From contig JBBAOE010000020.1 in the NCBI GenBank assembly GCA_040401595.1, positions 1 through 64,000 of the forward strand: 64,000 nucleotides of DNA. The letters run 5' to 3'. This DNA is from RFPW01 sp040401595. Its GTDB lineage: Bacteria; Pseudomonadota; Gammaproteobacteria; Burkholderiales; Burkholderiaceae_E. The notes under the pieces are model-generated. The model was not told where the DNA came from. It searched no databases and worked only from the letters and a program-made list of their open reading frames with translations. Both the position numbers and the translations under genes were made by a program. Shown here piece after piece: positions 1 through 8,985 of this stretch (position 1 is its first letter; the number at the start of each line of letters is the position of its first letter).

Positions 1-257
1 TTTCGGAAATTTTGATAATAAATATCGCGAAGCTCAATAACCCCGACAAGGGCCTGGGTATCGGATCTGCAAATCAGAAAACCCCGGTTGTTCTCGGTAC
101 TGAGTTCCTCAACATAGGTCTTGAAGGCCCGAGGACTGATGGGAACGTCAATCCACTGCCGATGAAGGCCATGGCTCAGGCGGGCTTGCTTCAAAAATGC
201 CATCTGATCAGCGTGCTCAATCAGCCGAACCCTGATCCACGAGGCACTATTTGACAT
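1..257 (-). CDS. GNAT N-acetyltransferase, RimJ-like (3' part outside window)
   Basis: This gene reads leftwards and is cut by the window edge, leaving the first 85 residues. The start is the ATG at 257, preceded by a GAGGAG ribosome site about 11 bases upstream. The visible protein has the order typical of GNAT enzymes that acetylate N-termini of ribosomal proteins: an early SHGLHRQW segment, a PRAFKTYVEEL helix, and the strand LVGVIELRDI that precedes the acetyl-CoA site. The acetyl-CoA binding loop itself would lie beyond the edge. The family call rests on pattern recognition of this N-terminal half. The substrate cannot be told. Confidence 0.72.
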   Translation of the reverse strand, partial: MSNSASWIRVRLIEHADQMAFLKQARLSHGLHRQWIDVPISPRAFKTYVEELSTENNRGFLICRSDTQALVGVIELRDIYYQNFR

Positions 258-443
258 GGCTTAGCAACTCCTCAGAACTGAGCTGATCCGTAAGAACCCT
301 GCTGTGCATCAGCGTAGCAGTCGACCAGTCCCGACATTAAATCTCTGGCTCTTTCCAATTGCGATATAAAAACTATTTTATAGCACCATCCAATTTTACT
401 CTGAGCTGAATTGGCTTAATCAACCGCACCGGGAAAACCATGA

Positions 444-492
444 TTGCCGAGCCTCTTTGACACGGTATAGTGACTCAAAAGAAAAATATAAC
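444..492 (+). promoter_or_regulatory. candidate promoter region of the Liv/molybdenum hydroxylase operon
   Basis: Two weak promoter readings exist here. TTGCCG at 444-449 with TATAGT at 466-471 (16-base spacer) is the better spaced. TTGACA at 457-462 with TATAAC at 487-492 has better boxes but a 24-base spacer, which is too long for a normal sigma-70 promoter. A small palindrome, CTACTT-AA-AAGTAG at 496-509, lies in the leader just before the ribosome site. The rest of 258-535 shows nothing else that I recognise. Confidence 0.25.
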
Positions 493-535
493 CTACTACT
501 TAAAAGTAGCATTCCGTTCATCACGAGGAGACAAG

Positions 536-1768
536 ATGTTGGATTTTCTGTCAAGAAGGTTTTTGTCCGCCGTGGCTGTGCCACTGGCCGTGCTCTCGTC
601 CGGGGCCGCGCTGGCGCAGCAACCCGCCATCCGGATCGGCGTTCTGGCTCCCATTACAGGGCCCCTGGCGACGCCTGGTGCTGAAATGCTCAACGGCATG
701 AAGATGTTCTGGGAGCAGAACAACTACACAGCGGCCGGGCGTAAGGTCGAACTGGTGATTGCGGATACCACCTGTAATCCCGACCAGGCCCTCACGCAGG
801 GGCGCCGGCTGGCCCTTCAGGACAAGGTTCACTTCATCATCGGGCCCCTGTGCGGCCATGAGGGACCAGCGGTCGCTCAGGTCAGCAAGGAAACCGGGAT
901 TCCGCTGATCATGGATCCGGCGGGTGCCGACACATCAACCAAATGGGACCGCCTGCCGACGGTCATTCGAACCGCGGTGTCGGCCAGCCAGATCGGCCAC
1001 CCGTTTGGCGATTACCTCTACAAGGAACTGGGTGCCCGCAACGTCACCTTCATTGCATCGGATTACACGTGGGGGCACGAGGTGGCCGGGGGCATGGTGA
1101 AGACCTTCACCGACCTGGGCGGCAAGGTCAACAAAATGATCTGGGCCCCCCTTGCAACGACGGACTATGGCGCTTCGCTTGCGGCGATCCCGGCCGATAC
1201 GGATGCCGTGATCGCAGTGGTGGCGGGTGTTGCCCGAATCCGACTGTTTGAGGCCTGGTATAACTTCGGTTATGACAAGAAATTTAAGCTGCACGGTGGT
1301 TACTGGTTGCATGAAGATGCTATTCCGCAGATTGATGCGCGTGCCGTTGGTCTCATTTCAAACACCGTGCACTATGTCGCCGGTATTGATACGCCCGAGA
1401 ACAAGGCGTTTGTTGATGACTATGCACGTCGCTACAAGCTGTTGCCATCGTGGTTTGCGGAATCTGCATATACATCAGGCATGTGGACCAAGGCAGCGAT
1501 TGAATCCATCAAGGGCAATGTCGAAGATCGTGCCGCCTTTCTCAAGGCCATGCGGACGGTTCAGGTCAAAGCGCCTCGGGGTCCATTGCAACTGGATGAA
1601 TACGATAACCCCAACCAGAACATCTATATTTCAAGACTGCAGAAAGTCAAACATCCGATCCTCGGCGATCAGCTGATGAATATCCCGGTCAAGACGTATA
1701 CCAACGTCTCGCAATTCTGGACCTATAAACCAGAAGAGTTTCTCAAGCGCGGGCCCTACAAGCGCTGA
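536..1768 (+). CDS. ABC transporter substrate-binding protein, Liv/branched-chain amino acid type
   Basis: Periplasmic receptor of the type I fold (Peripla_BP_6) that would deliver a ligand to the LivHMGF permease encoded about 4 kb downstream. The start is the ATG at 536, which follows a GAGGAG site; a longer reading from 470 has no such site. The 410-residue protein begins with a clear signal peptide (LSRRF, a hydrophobic stretch, cleavage near ALAQQ). The mature part starts IRIGVLAPITGPLA, typical of these receptors. Members of this family bind many ligands besides amino acids, including aromatic acids and amides. The neighbouring molybdenum hydroxylase makes an aromatic or heterocyclic ligand the better guess. 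An 87-base gap separates it from the next gene. Confidence 0.88.
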   Translation: MLDFLSRRFLSAVAVPLAVLSSGAALAQQPAIRIGVLAPITGPLATPGAEMLNGMKMFWEQNNYTAAGRKVELVIADTTCNPDQALTQGRRLALQDKVHFIIGPLCGHEGPAVAQVSKETGIPLIMDPAGADTSTKWDRLPTVIRTAVSASQIGHPFGDYLYKELGARNVTFIASDYTWGHEVAGGMVKTFTDLGGKVNKMIWAPLATTDYGASLAAIPADTDAVIAVVAGVARIRLFEAWYNFGYDKKFKLHGGYWLHEDAIPQIDARAVGLISNTVHYVAGIDTPENKAFVDDYARRYKLLPSWFAESAYTSGMWTKAAIESIKGNVEDRAAFLKAMRTVQVKAPRGPLQLDEYDNPNQNIYISRLQKVKHPILGDQLMNIPVKTYTNVSQFWTYKPEEFLKRGPYKR

Positions 1769-1855
1769 GTCAACATCGCTCTGACCTGAACTGCCATCTG
1801 CAAACGTTGACCGCAGGCGTTGCGCAAGCCGCACGCCTGCGCTTGAGGCCCTGTC

Positions 1856-2731
1856 ATGAAATCCGCAGCACTCGAATATCAGCGCCCGACGAGCGTATCG
1901 CAGGCGCTCGCCCTTAAACGCGAGTGGGGTGACCGAGCCAGTTACCTGGCCGGCGGTCAGAGTCTGATGCCAGCGATCAACATGCGGCTCAACGCAGCCG
2001 CCTGTCTGATCGACCTGAATCGCGTCGAATCGATGCGGGGTATCGCGCTCGAAGGAGATCACCTGGTCATCGGTGCGATGACGACTCACGCCGCCATTCT
2101 GGCGTCGGAACTGGTTCGGGAACATGTCCCGGTTCTGATCCAGGCAGGGCGGCATCTGGCCCACACAGCGATTCGCAATCGCGGAACGATCGGCGGAAGC
2201 CTTGCGCTCTTCGATGCCGCGGCCGAATGGCCGGCCGCCTGCATCCTGGTCGACGCCCAGATCCGGGTCGAAGGGCCCGATGGCGTGCGCCATCATCCTG
2301 CGGAGTCCTTTGTGCAGGGTCTGTTTAACCGATCGTTGGGTGAAGATGAGTTGATCACAGCGATCCTTCTGCCCAAACAGCGCCCGACCGACCGCTCCCT
2401 GGTCCTTGAACTCGCCCGCAGGCAGGGGGACTACGCCAGCGCTGCGCTGATGGCAACGGTGAGTATGACGGCTGGGAAACCGACCGGATTGCGGATGGTT
2501 TTCTTTGGCGTATCCGATCTGCCCCGCCGCTTCCAGACGCTTGAGTCGCAGTTGCTGGAAACGATTCAATCCGGACATTTGGCCGCTGTTGCCGACCTGA
2601 CCAGAACTGCCCTACTGCATGAGAACGTTGTCGCCGATCTTTACCACTCAGTTGAAATGAAACGCCATCTGTGCGGCGTTTTGGCAAGTCGCGCCTTGCG
2701 TCAGTTGCTCGCACCGGAGACCTCAGCATGA
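1856..2731 (+). CDS. molybdenum hydroxylase FAD-binding medium subunit (CoxM/XdhB family)
   Basis: The flavin subunit of a three-part xanthine-dehydrogenase-family enzyme. It passes electrons from the 2Fe-2S subunit to an acceptor. The 291-residue protein shows both FAD-contact segments of the family, AGGQSL near residue 32 and RGTIGGSLA near residue 113. Its stop overlaps the start of the small subunit by ATGA, so the two are probably translated together. Length is normal for CoxM-type subunits (about 280-300). The start ATG at 1856 has only a GAGG sequence upstream (in gcttgaggcc). Confidence 0.92.
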   Translation: MKSAALEYQRPTSVSQALALKREWGDRASYLAGGQSLMPAINMRLNAAACLIDLNRVESMRGIALEGDHLVIGAMTTHAAILASELVREHVPVLIQAGRHLAHTAIRNRGTIGGSLALFDAAAEWPAACILVDAQIRVEGPDGVRHHPAESFVQGLFNRSLGEDELITAILLPKQRPTDRSLVLELARRQGDYASAALMATVSMTAGKPTGLRMVFFGVSDLPRRFQTLESQLLETIQSGHLAAVADLTRTALLHENVVADLYHSVEMKRHLCGVLASRALRQLLAPETSA

Positions 2732-3222
2732 ACAGCATGACGATCCGATTCCTGCTCAATGGGGAACAGGTGGAAGCTCAGGCGGACCCACGGATCCACG
2801 CGATCGATTTCCTGCGTGAACAGTTCGAACTCTCAAGTCCGCGCGTTGGCTGTGAGCATGGGGTCTGTGGCGCCTGCACGATCCGAGTCGACGGCCAGAT
2901 CATTCGGGGCTGTCTGATGCTCTCGATGCAACTCGATGGCACCACGGTCGACACCATCGAGGGGCTCACCGCAGCGGGAGAAATCGCCGACTTGCAGGAA
3001 GCCTTTGTGGCGCGCAATGCCGTTCAATGCGGCTTCTGCACGAGTGGGATGTTACTGACCGGACAGGATTTTTTGACGGGCGCACGCTCGATCAGCCGCG
3101 AGGCGATTCGCGAGCACCTCTCGGGTAACTACTGTCGGTGTACCGGCTATGAAGCGATCGTCGATGCGATTGAGTCCGTCGCCATTCGCCGTGGCATTCA
3201 AGTCACCCGGGAGGCTTCATGA
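2728..3222 (+). CDS. molybdenum hydroxylase 2Fe-2S small subunit (CoxS/XdhC-type iron-sulfur)
   Basis: Electron-transfer subunit of the same hydroxylase. In the 164-residue protein the plant-type cluster ligands are Cys42, Cys47, Cys50 and Cys62. The second cluster, near the molybdopterin, uses Cys101, Cys104, Cys136 and Cys138 (CGFC and CRC motifs). All eight are present, so the subunit looks functional. The ATG at 2728 is preferred over an in-frame reading from 2671 because it forms the ATGA overlap with the FAD subunit gene; a second ATG at 2737 is possible. The 3' end again overlaps the next gene by four bases. Confidence 0.94.
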   Translation: MNSMTIRFLLNGEQVEAQADPRIHAIDFLREQFELSSPRVGCEHGVCGACTIRVDGQIIRGCLMLSMQLDGTTVDTIEGLTAAGEIADLQEAFVARNAVQCGFCTSGMLLTGQDFLTGARSISREAIREHLSGNYCRCTGYEAIVDAIESVAIRRGIQVTREAS

Positions 3223-5603
3223 ACGCACCCTTGACCGAACAAGAACAGGAATCCCTCACGCGCAAGACCTGGATCGGCGCATCCATCGCCCGCCCCAATG
3301 CCAGGCGCCTCGTTGACGGCGCCGCCGTTTACATCGACGACATTCGCCTGCCGCGACTGTTGCATGTGGTTTTCGTGCGCTCCACCTTCCCTGCCGCACG
3401 ACTGCGCAGAATCGAAACGGCAGCGGCGGCAAAAGCGCCCGGGGTCGTCGCCGTCTACACGGGCAGGGACCTCGCCGAAACGATCGCGCCCATGGTGGCG
3501 ACTCTGGCGCACTTCAAGGGAATGAAGGCCGCGCCTCAGCCCGCATTGGCAATCGATCGCGTGTGCTGGCAAGGAGAACCGATCGTGGCGATCGTGGCCA
3601 CGAAAGTTCGCCTTGCGGAAGATGCGGCTGCGCTCGTCGAGATCGACTATGAGGAGCAGTCTGCGGTGGCCAGCTTAGATGCTGCGCTGGATCCATCGGC
3701 TCCGGTGATCCATCCGGAACTGGGCGATAACGTCTGTTTTACTCGCGAAATCGATACCGGAAATGTCGATACAACCTTTACCTCGAGCGATGTGGTCGTC
3801 GAACGCACGTTCCGGTTTCCACGACACACGGGCGTCTGCCTCGAAGGCCGCTCGGTCATTGGCGACTACAGTGCATCGGATCAACGCCTGACGGTCTACA
3901 TTTCGCACCAGGCGCCCCACATGATTCAGGACTGCTACGCCCGTCTGCTGGGCCTGGCGGAATCTGCGGTGCGCGTCATCTGCCGTGATGTTGGGGGATC
4001 CTACGGGATCAAGACCCATGTCTATGGCGACGAACTAGCCACCTGCGCGATTTCGATGCTGCTGAAGCGGCCCGTCAAATTCGTCGCAGACCGCCTCGAG
4101 TCCTTTATCAGCGACATTCATTCGCGAGATCATCGGGTCCACATGCGGATGGGGTTCAGCGCCGATGGCACCTTGCGGGGCGTCGAGCTGCGCGACTTCC
4201 TGGCAATTGGCCCATACTCGGTCTACCCACGAACGAGCGTGGTCGAGGGCAATCAGATCGTCAACATCGCAGCCCAGTGGTACGGGCACGAGGCCTACCG
4301 GGCCACCATGGTGAATGTCTTCACCAATATGTGCCAATACTCGAACTATCGCGCTGTGGGGCATCCGGTTGCCATCGGTGCGACCGAGGGAATGATGGAT
4401 GTGGCGGCGCGCGCGCTCGGACTCGATCCGATCGTCATTCGTCAAAAAAATCTCTTGCGCGACGATGCCTTCCCCTGCCAGACGCCGTCGGGCATGAAAT
4501 TCGAGGCGATGTCGCACCACGAATGTCTGCAGCGCATCGCCAGGAACATGGATCTGCCTGCCCTACGGGAAGAGCAGCGAACCCTTCGCCAGCGCGGTGT
4601 TTACCGCGGCATTGGCGTGATTAGCATGATCGAAATTACCAACCCCTCGGCCCAGTTTTACGGGGTCGGTGGCGCACGGATTTCTGCGCAGGACGGTTGC
4701 ACCGTCCGGATGGAACCCAGCGGCAGTATCGTGGTTCTGAACGGCGCTGGCGAGCAGGGACAAGGTACCGAGACCGTGTTTGCGCAAGTTGCAGCGCAGG
4801 CCATTGGGGTCCATTTCTCTCAGGTACGAGTCATCACGGGCGACACCGATATGACGCCCTACGGCGGAGGAACCTGGGCCTCGCGAGCGGCCGGGGTTGG
4901 CGGGGAAGCAACCTGGCAAGCCGCACGCGAACTGCGACAGAACCTTCTCGCGTTGGCGGCAGTGGTCACGAGCCGCCCAGCCCAGTCGCTGGACATTGCA
5001 GAGAGTTGGGTCATCGATCGGCTGACGGCCGAACAGATCACCCCCCTGAGCGAGCTGGGTCGGATCGCCTACTTTCGACCCGACACCCTGGGCGCCTTTC
5101 AGGCGGAACTGTGCGTCACGCGCCATGCGGTTCCCAAAGACTACCCATTCACCTTCACCAACGGTGCGATCGCCTGCCACCTTGAGGTCGATGTCGAGAC
5201 CGGCTTCATCAAGCTGCTGAAATTTTGGGTCGTGGAAGATTGTGGAACGATTCTGAACAAACAACTCGTCGACGAACAGGTCCGTGGCGCACTGGTGCAG
5301 GGGATCGGGCCCACCTTGTACGAACAGTGCCTCTACGACGAGAAGGGCCATCTGATGAACGGGAACATGGTCGACTACCTTGTCCCAATGGCGTTCGAAA
5401 TGCCAGACATGGAAGTCGATCACGTCAGTACCCCGACACGCAGTACCGAGCTTGGCGCCAAAGGTGCCGGCGAGGCCGGTACCGCAGGGGCACCGGCTGC
5501 AATCCTCAACGCCCTCAACGATGCCCTGGCACCCTTCAGTACCGAACTCTTCGATATGCCGTTCACTCCCGAAAAAGTCCTTCGCGCCTTGGGCAGGCTT
5601 TGA
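3219..5603 (+). CDS. molybdenum hydroxylase large subunit 1 (CoxL/XdhA family)
   Basis: Catalytic subunit that binds the molybdopterin cytosine dinucleotide cofactor; 794 residues. The catalytic Glu sits in the C-terminal GAKGAGEAGTAG motif, and the cofactor segments GAGEQGQG and GGTWASRA are present. It is not a CO dehydrogenase, because the AYRCSF active-site loop is absent; the corresponding loop reads NYRAVGHP. The upstream cofactor loop is GGSYGIK instead of the usual GGGFGAK. These two departures set it apart from the second large subunit at 8982. It overlaps the small-subunit gene by ATGA and the LivH gene by one base (TGATG). The substrate is unknown. Confidence 0.92.
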   Translation: MNAPLTEQEQESLTRKTWIGASIARPNARRLVDGAAVYIDDIRLPRLLHVVFVRSTFPAARLRRIETAAAAKAPGVVAVYTGRDLAETIAPMVATLAHFKGMKAAPQPALAIDRVCWQGEPIVAIVATKVRLAEDAAALVEIDYEEQSAVASLDAALDPSAPVIHPELGDNVCFTREIDTGNVDTTFTSSDVVVERTFRFPRHTGVCLEGRSVIGDYSASDQRLTVYISHQAPHMIQDCYARLLGLAESAVRVICRDVGGSYGIKTHVYGDELATCAISMLLKRPVKFVADRLESFISDIHSRDHRVHMRMGFSADGTLRGVELRDFLAIGPYSVYPRTSVVEGNQIVNIAAQWYGHEAYRATMVNVFTNMCQYSNYRAVGHPVAIGATEGMMDVAARALGLDPIVIRQKNLLRDDAFPCQTPSGMKFEAMSHHECLQRIARNMDLPALREEQRTLRQRGVYRGIGVISMIEITNPSAQFYGVGGARISAQDGCTVRMEPSGSIVVLNGAGEQGQGTETVFAQVAAQAIGVHFSQVRVITGDTDMTPYGGGTWASRAAGVGGEATWQAARELRQNLLALAAVVTSRPAQSLDIAESWVIDRLTAEQITPLSELGRIAYFRPDTLGAFQAELCVTRHAVPKDYPFTFTNGAIACHLEVDVETGFIKLLKFWVVEDCGTILNKQLVDEQVRGALVQGIGPTLYEQCLYDEKGHLMNGNMVDYLVPMAFEMPDMEVDHVSTPTRSTELGAKGAGEAGTAGAPAAILNALNDALAPFSTELFDMPFTPEKVLRALGRL

Positions 5604-6469
5604 TGGATAGCTTCATCCTGCAAACGCTCAACGGCATTTCGTATTCGGCGCTGTTGTTCCTGCTGGCCAGTGGGTTTACGCTGACCTTCGGCCTCATGCG
5701 CGTGGTCAATATGGCCCACGGCGCCTACTACCTCGTGGGGGGCTATGTCGGTCTGATGATCGCCAAGCTCACCGGCAGTCTCGTCGCGGCCCTGATCGCT
5801 GGGGGCTGCGCTGGCATGTTGATCGGTTTTCTCTCAGATCAGATGCTGATCCGACGGGCCGGGAGCGACCACCTCGCGCAGGTTCTGATCACCGTCGGGA
5901 TCGCCTACATCATCGGCGACCTGTCCCTCAAGACCTGGGGCGGGGACGCACAGAAGTTACCCCTGCCGATGGATCTGCGCGGGGTGATTGAGTTCCCCGG
6001 TGGCATCGTCTACCCCATCTTCAGAATCCTATTGACCACCATCGGGGTCGCGGTGGCTGGACTTCTATGGCTGCTCTACAAGCGAACCTTCGTCGGCGCG
6101 GCGATCCGCGCGGGTGTCGACAATCGCGAAATGGTGAGCGCAACTGGCATCAACATCGATCGATTATTCATTCTGGTATCGGCTCTCGCCGCCTTTCTAG
6201 CGGGATTCTCCGGGGTTCTGGGTGGCGCTTTTCTGACCGTCTACCCGGGGGCCGAATGGGAGATTCTGGTCTTCGCGCTCGTTGTCGTCATTGTTGGCGG
6301 TCTAGGGAGCCTGGAAGGCGCGATGGTTGGCGCGTTGGTCGTGGGACTCCTTGACGCCTATGGGCGCTGGCTGGTTCCAGAACTATCCTATTTCGTCCTG
6401 TTTGGACCAATGGCCATTCTCTTGTTGTTTCGGCCAAGAGGTCTGTTCGGTTCGGAGAACATGACGTGA
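5603..6469 (+). CDS. livH: Liv-type ABC transporter permease LivH
   Basis: Inner-membrane permease of a branched-chain-amino-acid-type importer, 288 residues. The N-terminus has the family signature GFTLTFGLMRVVNMAHGAYYLVG, and near the end stands the GGLGSLEGAMVGALVVGLLD segment that contacts the ATPase. The start ATG at 5603 overlaps the stop of the large subunit as TGATG, so a longer reading from 5225 is not used. It lies directly after the hydroxylase genes and before livM, so transporter and enzyme share one transcript. Confidence 0.93.
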   Translation: MDSFILQTLNGISYSALLFLLASGFTLTFGLMRVVNMAHGAYYLVGGYVGLMIAKLTGSLVAALIAGGCAGMLIGFLSDQMLIRRAGSDHLAQVLITVGIAYIIGDLSLKTWGGDAQKLPLPMDLRGVIEFPGGIVYPIFRILLTTIGVAVAGLLWLLYKRTFVGAAIRAGVDNREMVSATGINIDRLFILVSALAAFLAGFSGVLGGAFLTVYPGAEWEILVFALVVVIVGGLGSLEGAMVGALVVGLLDAYGRWLVPELSYFVLFGPMAILLLFRPRGLFGSENMT

Positions 6470-7455
6470 ACACCCGATCCGAAACCGGGATGGAAACCCC
6501 CACCACTGCTCAACCGGGTGCGTTACGCCTGGGATATGCCGTGGCCGGGATTGCCTTGGTCGTCCTTCTGATGGCCTGGCCGGCGATCGCGGGAAAATTC
6601 GCCACGAGTCTGATGACCCAGATTCTGATCTTTGGATTGCTGTCGCTCTCTGCGGATCTGTTACTGGGGCATGCAGGGCTGTTCTCGCTGTGCCACGCGG
6701 CTTTCTTTTCAGTTGCCGCCTACACCACGGCAATTTTGCAGGTTCGCTATTCGGTGGCAACGGAAGCAGCGGCTTGCCTGGGTATTCTTGCGGGAACTGG
6801 ACTTGGCCTGATCTTCGGCCTAGCTGTCAGAACCCGAGGCGTGTACTTCATTCTGGTCACCCTCGCGCTCGGCTACATTGTCTGGGGCGTTGGCTATCGC
6901 TGGTCTTCATTTACCGGCGGCGATAGTGGGGTAACCAATGTCCCGTCGCCAACATTATTCGGTGTTTCTCTGGAAGACCCGACGACTTACTATTATTTTG
7001 TACTGTGTGTCGTGGCAGCTGTGGCCTACGGCTATGGACGAGTTGTGCGCTCACCCTTTGGTCTGACGCTGCGTGGCATCAAGTACGCAGAACGCAGGAT
7101 GCACAGCCTTGGATTTCATCCGGTCAAGCACCTCTATTGCGCCTTTGTCCTGTCGGCATTTCTGGCGAGCGTGGCGGGCGTTCTGTACGTGTACTTCAAT
7201 AAGTTCGTCAATCCCGTATCAGCGTCGCTGCACAACAACGTCGAGGCAATCCTCATGGCGATCCTGGGCGGCAGCGGATCGATCCTGGGTCCTTTCGTGG
7301 GCGCCGCATTCGTTCTCGGACTGCGCAACTGGGTCAGTTCGTTCTTTGAGTTGTACCTGACCGTAATGGGGATCGTCTTCATCGCGGTCGTGATCTGGGC
7401 ACCTGGTGGGGTTTCCGGACTGGTACAACGCCTCGTCAATCGGCTTCGGAGCTAG
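6466..7455 (+). CDS. livM: Liv-type ABC transporter permease LivM
   Basis: Second permease of the importer, 329 residues. Typical parts are the QILIFGLLSLSADLLLGHAG region early on and the GGSGSILGPFVGAA coupling segment near residue 265. Translation probably starts at the GTG at 6466, which overlaps the livH stop as GTGA; an ATG at 6490 is the alternative. Many transmembrane segments fill the length. Confidence 0.92.
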   Translation: MNTRSETGMETPTTAQPGALRLGYAVAGIALVVLLMAWPAIAGKFATSLMTQILIFGLLSLSADLLLGHAGLFSLCHAAFFSVAAYTTAILQVRYSVATEAAACLGILAGTGLGLIFGLAVRTRGVYFILVTLALGYIVWGVGYRWSSFTGGDSGVTNVPSPTLFGVSLEDPTTYYYFVLCVVAAVAYGYGRVVRSPFGLTLRGIKYAERRMHSLGFHPVKHLYCAFVLSAFLASVAGVLYVYFNKFVNPVSASLHNNVEAILMAILGGSGSILGPFVGAAFVLGLRNWVSSFFELYLTVMGIVFIAVVIWAPGGVSGLVQRLVNRLRS

Positions 7456-7460
7456 ACCAG

Positions 7461-8207
7461 GTGAGCGAGACCGTTCTTTCATTGCGCGGGGTTCACAAGA
7501 GCTTTGGCGGAATCCATGCCGTCGACAATGTGTCCTTTGACGTCAAAGCGGGCGAACGCCGGGTTCTGATCGGCCCCAACGGGGCGGGCAAGACATCGCT
7601 GTTTCACTGCATCAGCGGGACCCATACGCCAACGACCGGCAGCATCGTTTTCTGTGGGGAACCGATCACGCACATGCCCGAGCACAAGCGCACCCTGCTT
7701 GGGATCGGACGTACGTTCCAGATCTCCAGTGTTTGTCTGGAGTTGTCTGCGCTCGAAAACGTCCTGTTGGCGGTCCTCGGTGTGCGCGCCCAGAAATGGG
7801 ATTTCTGGAATCCGTTTCAGACCGATCCGAGTCTGCGCCGACGGGCCGAGGAAAAGCTTGTCATGGTCGGTCTGGCGGCCAAGCTCAATCGGCAGGTCAG
7901 CGATCTCTCCTATGGCGAGCGGCGCCAGCTCGAGCTCGCATTGGCCCTCTCCAATGATCCCCAGCTACTGCTGCTTGACGAACCCTGCGCTGGGCTGTCG
8001 CCAGCAGAGCGCCAGCGTTTTTTCTCCCTGGTCAAGAATGTTCCCAGATCCGTGACCCTGTTGATGATTGAGCACGATATGGATGTGGCGCTGGGCCTTG
8101 CCGACCGCGTCACCGTATTGCATCGCGGCCAAGTCATTCTGGACGGAACTGCCGACGAAGTCCGGGTCAATGAGAAAGTTCGGGAGGTCTACTTTGGCCG
8201 CGTTTGA
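7461..8207 (+). CDS. livG: Liv-type ABC transporter ATP-binding protein LivG
   Basis: First ATPase of the importer, 248 residues. The Walker A box GPNGAGKT lies around residues 38-45. The signature reads LSYGERRQLE, a Y-G-E variant of LSGGQ that is common in LivG, and Walker B is LLLLDEP. A switch His occurs in MIEHDM. The start is a GTG at 7461, five bases after the livM stop. Confidence 0.93.
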   Translation: MSETVLSLRGVHKSFGGIHAVDNVSFDVKAGERRVLIGPNGAGKTSLFHCISGTHTPTTGSIVFCGEPITHMPEHKRTLLGIGRTFQISSVCLELSALENVLLAVLGVRAQKWDFWNPFQTDPSLRRRAEEKLVMVGLAAKLNRQVSDLSYGERRQLELALALSNDPQLLLLDEPCAGLSPAERQRFFSLVKNVPRSVTLLMIEHDMDVALGLADRVTVLHRGQVILDGTADEVRVNEKVREVYFGRV

Positions 8208-8985
8208 ATCGCTTCTCGAAGTACGCGATCTGCACACGTACTACGGGGACAGCTACGTACTTCAGGGCGTCGATTTGCGCCTGAAGTCCGGGCAAGTGGT
8301 TGCCATTCTTGGTCGAAACGGCATGGGCAAGACCACACTGATTCGGTCGATCTTCGGATTGACTCCCCCCCGCTCGGGTGAAGTCCTGTTCAAGGGCAAA
8401 GCGATCCAGGGCACCGCTCCCTACCGGATGGCTGGTCATGGTATTTCGCTGGTCGCACAGGGCCGTCAAATATTCAAGAACCTTACGGTACGGGAGAATC
8501 TGTTGCTCCCGATCAGCTCACTGGCAACGCGTCGGCTGCCGCAGGACGACGGGCAACCAGCGGGGGCTAGCCCTCAGCACTGGACCTTCGATTCGGTCCT
8601 CGCTGAATTTCCGCAACTCAAGGACCGGCTGGAGAACGGCGGCAACGAGCTGAGCGGCGGCGAACAACAGATGTTGGCCATCGGCCGCGCGCTGATCAAC
8701 AACCCCGAGCTCGTTCTGATGGATGAACCCTCCGAAGGACTGTCACCGCTCTTCGTGCAGCATATTGGAACCATGATGGCCCGTCTCAAGACGCTGGGGC
8801 ATTCGGTGTTGCTGGTCGAACAGAATCTGGCATTGGCGCTGTCGGTGGCTGATTATGTCTACATCATTGCGTCCGGGCGTTTTGTCTTCTCCGGCACGCC
8901 CAAGGAACTCGCCGAACAGGAGGAAATCCTCGATGTCCATCTCGGCGTGTCGGGTTCGAAATCACTTGATAGCCTGACCGCATGA
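8194..8985 (+). CDS. livF: Liv-type ABC transporter ATP-binding protein LivF (TTG start)
   Basis: Second ATPase, 263 residues when begun at the TTG at 8194. That start has a GGGAGGT site seven bases upstream and overlaps livG by 14 bases. No ATG lies between it and the first conserved strand (LLEVRDLHTYYG), so a non-ATG start is required. Walker A is GRNGMGKTT (residues 40-48), the signature is LSGGEQQ, and Walker B is LVLMDEP. Between Walker A and the signature there is an unusual insertion of about 20 residues (RRLPQDDGQPAGASPQHW) not found in most LivF proteins. Confidence 0.92.
   Translation: MAAFESLLEVRDLHTYYGDSYVLQGVDLRLKSGQVVAILGRNGMGKTTLIRSIFGLTPPRSGEVLFKGKAIQGTAPYRMAGHGISLVAQGRQIFKNLTVRENLLLPISSLATRRLPQDDGQPAGASPQHWTFDSVLAEFPQLKDRLENGGNELSGGEQQMLAIGRALINNPELVLMDEPSEGLSPLFVQHIGTMMARLKTLGHSVLLVEQNLALALSVADYVYIIASGRFVFSGTPKELAEQEEILDVHLGVSGSKSLDSLTA

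Noticed and set aside
12..254. 80-residue plus-strand reading at the left edge
   Set aside because: It is antisense to a GNAT-like gene with a good ribosome site and family motifs; the plus-strand protein has no recognisable character.
2671..2727. Longer start for the 2Fe-2S subunit
   Set aside because: The extra 19 residues overlap the FAD subunit gene and precede the normal N-terminus; the ATGA overlap at 2728 is the better start.
3219..5603. Possible aerobic CO dehydrogenase large subunit
   Set aside because: The AYRCSF loop of true CO dehydrogenases is absent; the loop reads NYRAVGHP and no cox maturation genes are nearby.
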